64,000 bases of DNA from Tetragonia tetragonoides (Eukaryota > Streptophyta > Magnoliopsida > Caryophyllales > Aizoaceae): the NCBI GenBank assembly GCA_038025085.1, contig CM076139.1, forward strand, positions 52,060,807 through 52,124,806. The letters run 5' to 3'. The first letter of the stretch is position 1. Each line of letters starts with the position of its first letter. Shown here in pieces: positions 55,399-64,000 of the stretch. A program made the translations under genes and the position numbers. The notes beneath the pieces are model-generated. The model worked only from the letters and a program-made list of their open reading frames with translations. It searched no databases and had not been told where the DNA came from.

Positions 55399-56247
55399 TT
55401 ACATACCAAATACACCTCGACTATTTATTAAATAATAACAACTTTGAACACCAAAATTACGTGGGAAAACCACTTCTAATTTTCGTGTAAACAGATCTCC
55501 ACCAACAAAAGATAAGAAATACTTTGCGTTAATACATTTGGACCACGATAAACCCAAAGAAGGAGAAACCCGTCTACCGAACGTAATAAAGTTGGGACAA
55601 TTTCTATTGTTAAGGTCATTATTCCCAATGACATCAGTAACTTGGTTAGTGAAAACAACTGCAAAACCATATAATTTTGCATAACGATGAAGGGTACGAG
55701 ACAACCTTACAAAAATCGCCGATCGACGTCCCATATCCGACGGTGTTGCCTGGAATTCTGATCTAAACACAGTAGCAACACAATCAATGACAACTAACCT
55801 TATTGGTTTCGTAGAATTAACCCGTGCTAATATAAGGGACTCCATTTTGTCAACTACTCCTAGTAGCTCTACTACTGAACTAAATGATCTACTGAAAATA
55901 TAATCTAGTGGTTCATGGTTAAAATATGTTGACCCCTCATTCCCCCTCCATCCATTGCTAAATGTTGAAGCCATTTGTCGCAGACGTCGAATTGGGAATT
56001 TTTCATTCTCGTGTATATATAACGAACTACCTTCCAACCCACCCGCTTTCAATGATATTTGAGCCGATTACAGTAATTGCAAACATAATTGTGATTTGCC
56101 GGTACCACCTTCCCCTACTATTTCAACTAATGACTCACATGGGACACCATCGCCAAAAACTAAATTTATTATAGGACAATTTAATGTGCATTTGGGATAT
56201 AGCAAATGCATCTCATTAGCACCGGAAGGAGAGGGGGAATTTTCCAT
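55399..56247 (-). pseudogene. XRCC3: XRCC3-like RAD51 paralogue, intron-free, one in-frame stop
   Basis: XRCC3 is a RecA/RAD51-family ATPase that acts with RAD51C in homologous recombination. From ATG 56247 (MENSPSP) the frame runs 282 codons, near the length of plant XRCC3, with no intron. Walker A is GEGGTGKSQ (residues 45-53) and Walker B is RLVVID (about 150-155). Further XRCC3-like segments are GSSLYIHENEKFPIRRL, VFTNQVTDVIG, RRVSPSLGLSW and the end YYLINSRGVFG. Codon 60 is TAA (56068-56070), just after Walker A, in an otherwise clean frame. It lies well inside the MULE. It may be a captured retrocopy or a cargo gene long resident in the element. Whether this single stop is real or a sequencing error is open. 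Confidence 0.85.
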
Positions 56248-56445
56248 GAAAATAAAGAACGAAAAGCTTGAGGAAGCTGGGGGAAGTACGCTACCACAAA
56301 TGACCCTATGGATAAGGTCAGAAGCTCATGTAGATTCTCCACAAAATGACAAAAACAACTCTTGAAAGCATTCAAATAAGACCTCTTTAAAAATGGAAGC
56401 AAATCCACATTCACTTCTACGCACACACAACACAACTCGTGTACC

Positions 56446-56865
56446 ATGTCTGATAATAATGTTCCCCACCCTCCAAATCCCAATCCCACTAGCGAAGGTA
56501 GAATTATTAAATAATTGCATTCTTTTCCCTTTTTTAAATACTACTCTCTTTCTAATCTTCATCTCCTTGCAGGTACCCTTCAACAACAATTGCAACAGAA
56601 GAATAAAGAGTACAAGGATGTAGAAAAGGAGGCTGGGATTTTATGGGAAAGATTATCTGATAAGTTCACACCTATGGCATTTCATGACCTATTGTCTGGA
56701 AAAGGGAACATATTACAACCCACGAATCAATCCCTTAATAGACTTAAAGAGATACTTGAGGATTTAAAGGAAGATGAAGTTAACTGGGAGCAGATTCTTG
56801 ATGAGGAGAACTTTGAAATGCGTAATAGACAAGAAGAGTTGGAAGGGTTATCCGATAGTGAGTAG
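56446..56865 (+). CDS. small acidic helical protein in the MULE
   Basis: Two exons, 56446-56497 and 56573-56865, separated by a 75-bp GT-AG intron with a T-rich 3' end; 114 residues. It starts MSDNNVPHPPNPNPTSEG, continues as a predicted coiled coil (LQQQLQQKNKEYKDVEKEAG), then FTPMAFHDLLSGKGN, a second helix (LNRLKEILEDLKED) and an acidic end. No known domain. It is divergently arranged with the XRCC3-like gene (about 200 bp between start codons), so the two may share a promoter. The pattern from FTPMAFHD onwards resembles the 66-residue protein encoded at 57169-57369. Confidence 0.6.
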
Positions 56866-57168
56866 ATTCATGTGATTTGCACGTTTTAGGTTTCTCGTAA
56901 TGCTTTAAGTTTGTCACCAAAAAAAAAAATGTAATGCTTTAAGTTTCGAATTTAATAAAGCTATCGTTTTTCGAACAATCTCATATCTCAATTTCATGCA
57001 TAACATTACATCTAAAACATTACATAGAAAACATACTGACTAACAAACATGTAATAAATAACCAACATAGAATTCCAAATCTAAATATACAAATGCTAAA
57101 ACTCCATGAAAGCCAACATAACTACTTCTCCACCAACATAGATACCACTCGGAATACATAGATACCAC
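56866..57168. other. short spacer
   Basis: Between two convergent small genes. AT-rich, with ACATAGATACCACTC repeated twice near 57138 and 57158. Confidence 0.5.
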
Positions 57169-57369
57169 TCATGGATTTCGTACACCTAGCCTTTCAAAAT
57201 ACTTCTCCGCCAATTTCAACAACGGTGGTTCCGAATGCATGATGTCGTGAATCTCCTGGGGATTTAAAATTTCTAAGAGTCTCCTAATGAGTATGAAGAC
57301 TTCATCGTGCACTTCCTCAATAAGATTTGTGTATCGCGTTATGCGACCTTTTACCCAACTATCACTCAT
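57169..57369 (-). CDS. 66-residue helical protein in the MULE
   Basis: Single exon, ATG at 57369, start MSDSWVKGRITRYTNLIEEV. It is mostly predicted helix, with ILNPQEIHDIMHSEPPLLKL near the end. A TATATA-like word lies about 90 bp upstream (minus strand, near 57460). The segment NPQEIHDIM..PPLLKLAEKYFERL has the same spacing of hydrophobic residues as TPMAFHDLL..NILQPTNQSLNRL in the neighbouring 114-residue protein, so they may be related. No function can be assigned. Confidence 0.5.
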   Translation of the reverse strand: MSDSWVKGRITRYTNLIEEVHDEVFILIRRLLEILNPQEIHDIMHSEPPLLKLAEKYFERLGVRNP

Positions 57370-58060
57370 ACTTCAATGATGAATTAAGATTTTGGAGAAA
57401 AATACTGAAAAGAGTAGAGAGTTGTAGACAGAAAATGATTACAACTACTAATGATTGTTATATAGATGAAAATATTGGCTCGACCTAACCAATTATTGGG
57501 ACCCATAAATAAAATCTAGGGCTATTTTTTAAGGGCTACTCAAATTTTCACGTTTTTCAGATCACTGCATGGCCCAGTGCTTTATAAACAAGTGATCTAA
57601 AAAATAAAACAGAGTCAAATGTCCACATTAAGATAACAAAGTGATCGAAATAAATACATAGACAAAGCCCCACTTTAAAGCCTTATCCACAAGTAAAACA
57701 CAACCCAACTTCAGTTGGACCCCAAAATAAGGATCCTAAATCATTACCCCCTTCTTTGTTTTTCTAGGCCACGAGCTTTTTACTACAACAAAGCCCAATT
57801 GTACTCAGTTGGCCGTACTAAATGGGCCAATTAATTTACAAAATTTGGCCCCATTTGCTGAACCTAAACTGAATAAAGGTTCCTCAACCTGCATGCTTTC
57901 TAGTTCTACAACATCTGCTAAATCATTTTACTGCAATCAGTTGCAGTCCTACAAAATATGTTCCCCAAACAACCATTCCAACACCTAATTAACGACACCA
58001 ATACTCACCACACCACAATAACATCACTTTACAACACTAAATTATAATTACTACTAACTT
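57370..58060. other. MULE spacer
   Basis: Between the 66-residue gene and the 3' end of the Ulp1-like gene. No gene recognised. Confidence 0.5.
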
Positions 58061-61000
58061 TCAATTTATTTTCTGCTTCACTTTCTTTCCCCTTTTCTTC
58101 ACTCCCTTTTGCTCCTCTTGCTCGTCTTTCTGCTCGTCTTTTTTCCCCTTTTTTTTGTCATCTACTAAATCAAGGAGTGCTTTCTTAACCATGTTTGATT
58201 CATGCCTCACCATCTCAATTGCTAACCTTCGCCGATTATACATCTAACTTATCATTATCCTTTCAAGTTCTACACACTGGGAAATATAAAACTTTTTGAA
58301 GATTCTTACATACCACATGTTCCTCCAACTCTGATAGCCCCTTTGACCACACTTCAATTACCGTCATCATGTGAATCCCACAATCATAACTACAATTCAT
58401 CAACAAAATAAAGTTCCATCATTACACCTTACCACTCCTGCATTATGTATATCACTATTTCAATGAAACTTTACAAAGTATGATTAACACTATATTTACC
58501 AGTTGCTTTGGATAGGCACTTCACCATGACACCGTTCGCAATCTGAAATATTCACCTCCTCATTCAGTAAGAAAGAAAATAGATGTTGTGCGTTGAAAAT
58601 CTGTAGAGCTTTCAATTTATTAATCTTCACATATTAAGCTCAATTGACATAACTATATTTTATTATTTGATACTTACCAATCTATTCAATTTTTCATCAA
58701 TCCTTTCTAAAAAAAATTTCTTTCTTTTAGGCCAATGAATCGAGCTTTGTAATATTCTTCTCCTCCATATCAAAGTGAAGAGACCACCAATGAAGGTCAT
58801 CACAAACTGGCAGGAATATCTGAACATATAACGTTTGTTGTTCAACTATGTTTATGATCATTTATATTTTCAATCAATTAAGTGTAACAAACACAAACCC
58901 ATTTGAGGTTGGAACATTCATTGTTCAGCATAGAAGCTCAATTTGTATAACTCCGACTACGAAGACACTTACATGTCTACAACCGCAAGGAGTGATTTTT
59001 GCTTCCTCCAACAATTTCATCACACCAAGCAATTGTCGCTGTGTAATGCCTCGAGCAAAAATGTTTCTGGGGTCTCATAATCCATTGCCAGATTCTGCAA
59101 TTCATGTTACTTTCTTTTATTATATTCATTTATACATTTAACAACTTCAATAAAGATTATAATGATTATACATTACCGAATAATATGAGTCCAAAACATA
59201 ACGACCAGTCCGTTTAGCAGCCCATTCTATATTCTTCATGTAAAACCAAACTTTCACAACCTACAAACCAATCAAACAACAATTCAATTATAACTAAACT
59301 TTTTCTTATACATATAATAATATAGATATTGCGTACCCCTGTTGACAACCAACTAGCTGATTTTGATAGTGTCATCATGTCCTCCTTCGATGAAAAGTAA
59401 AATGGAACTTCAACTATACACAATTGCCTACAACAAAAACCAAACTCAGCTTATTTATTTCTTATATATTCATTTTTTATCAACAAAAATATATAAGAAA
59501 AATCTTACTCATCTTTGGGACATCCTTGACGACGACGTTCCCCAATTAACTGAAGTATTTTCAAGTCCTCATCAATCAATGCACCACAGTTTTCCTTCCG
59601 AGTAGTACGATCACCTCTCTTTTGCTTCTTACTACCAAACCTCGCTGAACCTTCCTCTCGTTTCCAAACCTCGCTGAACGACGCCTCTTGTTCTCATTGA
59701 CCATGGCGTGCAGATCTTCTTCCCCACCATCTAACTTTAACTCTTCATCTAAATCAATTACATCTTTCTCACACACAGATATATCCCCAATCTTCAAACA
59801 TGGGTTTCCTCCAACTCGAACTGATGAGAATGATCTCGCCATACTGTAATCATGGTGAGAGGGGGTCTTCGCACCATCACATTCTCTCTTCTCCTGCGCT
59901 GTATGGAAATTATCTCCTGACATCTCACAACCACCTACCATCCCACCACTTACCATACGACCAACCAAACCACCATCCATACCAACTGCAACACCATGCC
60001 CAGTACTACCACCTACAACACCATGACCAACACTACCACCTACAACACCAGAAAAATTACCAACCATAAACCACCCACACCACTAGCCAAATAACCTCCC
60101 ACACCACCACCCAAATTACCTCCCACACCACCAAACAAACCACCAGCCAAACTACCTCCCATAACTCCACCCAAACCACCAACCAAACTACAACCCTTAC
60201 TACCACCCACACCACCCATACATCCAACCAAACTACCAGCCATACTACCAACCAAACCTCCACCCAAACCACCAACCAAACTACCTTTACCACCATATTT
60301 ACCACCCCACCCATTATCAACAACAATTTCAGAATTAAACAAACCACCTTTAACATCCTTTCCAACACCAATACTACCACAATTCACACTACCAGACACA
60401 CTATCACCAACACCATAACTACCACTAACAACATCAGTACCAACAGGAAACATATTCATTAATTTAACACGATCTGGATACCTCAAATCTTTGGGGACAA
60501 CCTTTAAACATACACAATAAACAAAATTGTCACCCATCTATTCAATAGTTGCAAATTATTAACTTTAAGTCAATAATTAATATTCACCTTGTGACAAACT
60601 AGAGGTGGCATCTCATTCTTTGCAATGTCCTTGTAGAATGCCCCTTTCGGCTCATCCGGGTGCCTCTCCCCATATTTAAGATGAGGTTCATCCAACAACT
60701 GCATAAATAAAATCACACCCATTAATTCTCAAAATTATTACTTTTCAGTAATTACACTTGTCCATGATTTAACACAATACAATCAATATTGCCTGCCCAT
60801 ATTTCTTTTTTTCAACACAATAATCTTCTTTCACTGCCGTTGCCATTGTCTTTCTTGTCCACGCAGCTAACCATCTTCTGTATGCTTGCTTGCTTCCCCA
60901 ACTAACGACCTGCTTACATTTAAGTATATCCAAGTAGAAAATCTTAAAATATAACAAGCAACTTATGCAACCAGGGAACAGATTTAACAAATAATTACAA

Positions 61001-62467
61001 CTCATTATAACTTACACTACAATATTTCATACCACTAAAACAGTCAAACAACCTCCATAGCCTCCACTCATTTCATCAGAATCATCTTTCTTTTGCTTCC
61101 CTTCTTCTACTTGCTTCATCCTCTTAACCCTAACCTTTTTTCTAGCTTCAATCAACTCATTAAGAACAAACGTCGCCCAATCATAATCATTTGGATCTTC
61201 AACACCTAAAGCAACCTTCACTACTCCAGGTCTTATTGTATTATCCTGACTTGGACATAAAAAACAACCCAGCAAGTACACCAGAAAATGGATTTTGAAC
61301 TCTTCAAAACATATCCCAGGTTTAATACATTTCCATACTTCATTTGGACTAATTTCACATTTTTTACCATCCACGGGATCCTTTGATAGATCCTCATACA
61401 TCCCTTTCAAAGATTCATACAATTCCTCGTTCTTAACTTCATCAAGGACAGGTAAAACACCACCTGGAACTCCTAATATCCAGGACACATCATTTGATGT
61501 GACCTCTACTTTAACATTCTTGCGCAACCTCAATTCCCCACTTATGTCATCAAATCTCTACATTACAAAATAGGCTAGACTCTTATACATTGGCAAGTTG
61601 TCCATTTCCAAAAGGCAGCCAAACCTCATTTGATTCACCCATGACTTCTGTTGCTCAGTCATACCCACCTTCAAAAGAACAACTTTCTCCGGCAAAGACC
61701 TTATGATTGGAACCTGCAAATTAATTTTATCACATTTCTACTTCAGAAATATCTCTTCACCAAATATTTTGCACAACTTAAATTTAATAACTTACATGAG
61801 GCCTACGTTGACCTTTCTTTGGACTCTTCTCTTTCGTAACTTCTGGATTAATATCCCCATCCACCAATTTCTCTTCTTGCTCTTTGCCTGTCAACCATCA
61901 ACATCACAAGACATCCTATTTCTTTACCAAGGACTTTTACAAACATTCTGTATACATACAATTTTATCCATTCCTACACTATCAACTAAGTATGTACCAA
62001 CAATTTTCATCAATATCAGTTTCCAATAATAAACGATTTTAATATAAAACAAGCAATCAATCAGTTTCCCAAAATAAACGAGTTCAGATAACACATATTA
62101 TATCCATTTTTAAACTAATTTCGGGTTCACGGATAAGTAGAATCAAACACATGAAATTTTTTATTTTTTATTTCATGAGAATCTTTCTACAATTTTTATA
62201 GTTACACAACTTTCTGGCTTACACTTCCTTCTTCGCAACTTATGTACACAGTTTCTCTACGGTTTCAACTGCAAATTTCTATTTTTAATCGTTTACAACA
62301 GCAAATTTCTAGTTTAAATCGATTTCTAGGGTTTCACAAACTTTTCACTAATTCATTCGCTTCCTATTCTACTACAACAAAATAATTAATTATTCATCAC
62401 ATTATCCTGCAATTTATAATCTGAAATTTTTAATTCAATGATTACCTGGTCTTCTTCGAGTCTTCAT
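58061..62467 (-). pseudogene. Ulp1-like (C48) cysteine protease gene of a MULE, disrupted
   Basis: Multi-exon gene. Exons supported by phase: 62446-62467, 61796-61887, 61033-61713, 60793-60942 (GC donor), 60588-60698 and a long exon starting at 60501. The N-terminal domain has LRKNVKVEVTSNDVSWILGV and the GGCLTVLV-IFYLDILKCKQV junction, a transposon-encoded type. A Gly-rich repeat segment (about 60060-60420) follows. The protease domain lies in short exons at 58300-59600: DDLHWWSLHFD with the catalytic His at 58790-58792, an Asp in KLDSL, Gln in IPxQSN-like VPIQSN, and catalytic Cys in YDCGIHMM at 58380-58382. The last exon ends in a Lys-rich tail. Lesions include a stop at 61558-61560, a frameshift near 60065, another near 59600-59680 at a 16-bp duplication, and stops in later exons. 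Ulp1 enzymes cleave SUMO from proteins; the substrate of the transposon type is unknown. Confidence 0.85.
60060..60420 (-). repeat. Gly-Gly-x coding repeats within the Ulp1-like gene
   Basis: Degenerate 12-24 bp units (on the + strand ACCACCCAAACTACC-like) encode GGSLVGGLGG-type sequence. Such tracts slip easily, which may explain the frameshift at their downstream end. Confidence 0.85.
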
Positions 62468-62712
62468 CTTCCAATTTCTTCTTCTTCCACTGCTTCTACC
62501 CGAAATATCAACTTACCCAGTAAATATCACCTTCAATTCCAAACGCAATTCAATAGATCTGGCTAGATTTCGCCCGATTTAGCCCCATTTCGCCGGATTT
62601 CGTACCACGTCTACTCTCCCTTTCAATTTTTCGCTCTTCACTCTACTGGAGAGAGAAAGCTTCGGTTGTTTATATCAACCTCAGTACCACATAACCTACT
62701 TTACCAAATAAA
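62468..62712 (-). promoter_or_regulatory. upstream region of the Ulp1-like gene
   Basis: Leader and promoter region between the first exon and the right terminal repeat. It holds repeated TTTCGCC.GATTT words at about 62568-62602. A TATA-like GATATAAAC (minus strand) lies near 62670-62678. Confidence 0.4.
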
Positions 62713-62850
62713 GTCACGTGACCTGATTCTAAATGATTCAAATGTTTTCAAATTTAGCCACCTAAGCTATGCCACTTGGACAGCCAATCAGTACCAAGTC
62801 AGCAAGGAGATGGTTAAAAATGTCTCCTTAGGAGACATTTATCATGACTC
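62713..62850 (-). repeat. MULE right terminal inverted repeat
   Basis: Reverse complement aligns with 45505-45651. It includes a separate small palindrome AAATGTCTCC-TTA-GGAGACATTT at 62818-62840. Confidence 0.75.
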
Positions 62851-62859
62851 AAATATAAA
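62851..62859. repeat. 9-bp target-site duplication, right
   Basis: AAATATAAA, identical to 45496-45504. Confidence 0.85.
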
Positions 62860-63841
62860 TTAGGCACCAGCTACAAGTACAAACCACGAAGTTGGGTTGA
62901 TAGCTCTAAGACCAAAATTCTTAATTTTTGCACTACATGGCACATTTGACTCTTATGGGATGGCATATGTTGCCCCCAAGGTAGGTTATTGGATCAGAAT
63001 TGCGAGTTGATATGTCCCTTTTACTTGTCAAATGTCACCAATAGTCCAATATGAAGGTGTAAACACCGAAAAAATGGGTTAATAGAAAGTCTGAGCATCG
63101 ATTCTTGCCCGGGCACCCATATGTCATCCTAGGACCCAATAAGCATAACAACAACAATTTTTTTTTCTTTTGAATTGATATATTGTTTACGCTTTACTTT
63201 GTTGCATATAGGCTTTTAAGTTTGATACAAAATATACCAATATTTTGGTTTACCTCTTCAGTCTTCACTCATGAATCCCATGAATCTTATGACCATCTTG
63301 AAATATTGATAATTTTCTTATCCAAGAAAAAAAAGGAAAGGTTCTTGAGACAAATAGTACACGATTATCATCATTTGTGAGGAACATGTGCAATAATACG
63401 AGGACAAGTTTATTACTCCCTATTTGACACATAAAAATTTTCCTCATAAAGTAACGTTAAAAAAATATGAGACGTTTTAAAAAGTAAAACTTAAATATAT
63501 GTAACTCTCCTAATTTATTCATCGACAAGACAAGACTCAAACTTGAGACATTGCTTTAACAAACTGCCGCTGGTTATCACTTATCAGTTATCACTTGAGC
63601 GTAAATCTCACAATCTAGTGATAAACAAAAATCCCAGTTTCAGAACAATAAAAAAGAAAAAAGTCTCAGTTAAATTCGAGAAACCTTCTGAAATAAATTT
63701 TAAAAATCTGGTAAGAGTATAGACTATAGTTAGTCAACGTTCATCTTCGTCTTCTAAATCAAGCAACAAAAAAGGAAAGATACGCATCTTTGTCCCCGAA
63801 ACTGTAAACCCAACCAACCACCACCTTCTTTTCTCCCACCC
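62860..63841. other. upstream region of the last gene
   Basis: AT-rich intergenic DNA without a recognised gene, probably including the promoter of the gene starting at 63882. Confidence 0.5.

Positions 63842-63843
<2 letters not shown>

Positions 63844-63881
<38 letters not shown>
63844..63881. repeat. (GA)n microsatellite in the 5' leader
   Basis: About 19 GA units ending directly at the ATG of the next gene, so the leader has a purine run next to the start codon. Confidence 0.95.
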
Positions 63882-63885
<4 letters not shown>

Positions 63886-64000
63886 TGGGTTTTGGGAATA
63901 TCTTCAAAACCTTACTCATCATCTTCTCAGTAGCAGCAATTACATACAATGTCATAATCTCTTCAAATGCACAGCTCAAGCTAGATTTCCCAGGACCAAA
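63882..64000 (+). CDS. N-terminus of a secreted or membrane-anchored protein (cut by window end)
   Basis: ATG at 63882 opens 39 codons that continue past the window. The start MVGFGNIFKT is followed by a hydrophobic segment of about 19 residues (LLIIFSVAAITYNVIISS) and then NAQLKLDFPGPK. This is a signal peptide or, more likely, a signal anchor of a type II membrane protein such as Golgi enzymes have. The rest of the protein is needed for a family call. It is a good gene start: long GA leader, clean frame, hydrophobic segment near the N-terminus. Confidence 0.7.

Larger units (their letters stand above)
45505..62850. mobile_element. 17.3-kb Mutator-like element (MULE) with cargo genes
   Basis: The left end (45505 rightward) and the reverse complement of the right end (62850 leftward) align without a gap over the first part. 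Both have ATGATA at bases 6-11, then ATGTC, GGAGA, TTAA, TCTCCTTG, ACTGAT and, after small gaps, GTCACGTGA near base 140. They are therefore degenerate inverted repeats of about 140 bp. A perfect 9-bp AAATATAAA duplication flanks them. Inside, a MURA-type transposase gene reads from the left and an Ulp1-like gene reads from the right, an arrangement known from Ulp1-carrying MULEs in other plants. Between them are a GRF zinc-finger gene, tandem repeats with a Stowaway insertion, an XRCC3-like gene and two small genes. The transposase is broken. Confidence 0.85.

Noticed and set aside
60057..60380. Val-Trp-rich 107-residue membrane protein
   Set aside because: It is an alternative frame of the Gly-Gly repeat region of the Ulp1-like gene.

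Overview
This is a window of plant nuclear DNA, almost certainly from a eudicot. It has a KNOX-class homeobox gene with canonical GT-AG introns, plant-type transposons (Tourist-like and Stowaway-like MITEs, a hAT MITE, a Ty1/copia element, Helitrons, a Mutator-like element and a tRNA-derived SINE) and low gene density. I cannot name the species. A Caryophyllales-type genome is only a guess, from the style of the Ulp1-like transposon gene. All calls were made by eye, without database searches.

Layout. 1-20.1 kb is gene-free and transposon-rich: several MITE families, a long-inverted-repeat element at 4.9-5.5 kb, a complete but decayed copia retrotransposon (9973-14899), a Helitron (15526-16579) and a hAT MITE with a perfect 8-bp target duplication (19160-19463). 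The copia element is nested in a MITE that also holds a second MITE. 20.2-25.6 kb holds the clearest functional gene, a class II KNOX homeobox gene (KNAT3-like, + strand, six coding exons), with two duplicated small upstream ORFs in its leader. 26.5-38.8 kb holds three members (- strand) of a small plant protein family sharing a YDPxSYALNF motif. Two of them sit in a direct segmental duplication (about 29.5-34.7 kb and 35.6-38.75 kb), and the first copy has gained a roughly 314-bp-period satellite block.

38.9-44.1 kb is a mosaic of exon-like gene fragments, one resembling the N-terminus of the branched-chain 2-oxoacid dehydrogenase E1-beta subunit. It ends in a textbook Helitron 3' terminus at 44144, so it is best read as a gene-capturing Helitron whose 5' end I could not locate.

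45505-62850 is the most notable object: a 17.3-kb Mutator-like element bounded by degenerate terminal inverted repeats of about 140 bp and a perfect 9-bp target duplication. It carries a MURA/FAR1-type transposase pseudogene (+), a small GRF-type zinc-finger gene (-), a compact intron-free XRCC3-like RAD51-paralogue gene (-, one in-frame stop), two small helical-protein genes, and a multi-exon Ulp1-like cysteine protease gene (-, broken). It also holds a 46-bp tandem array interrupted by a Stowaway MITE. A recombination ATPase next to a Ulp1-type protease and a transposase in one element is unusual and is the main candidate for an undescribed system. This copy looks inactive. The window ends in the first 39 codons of a + strand gene for a membrane-anchored or secreted protein (63882 onward).
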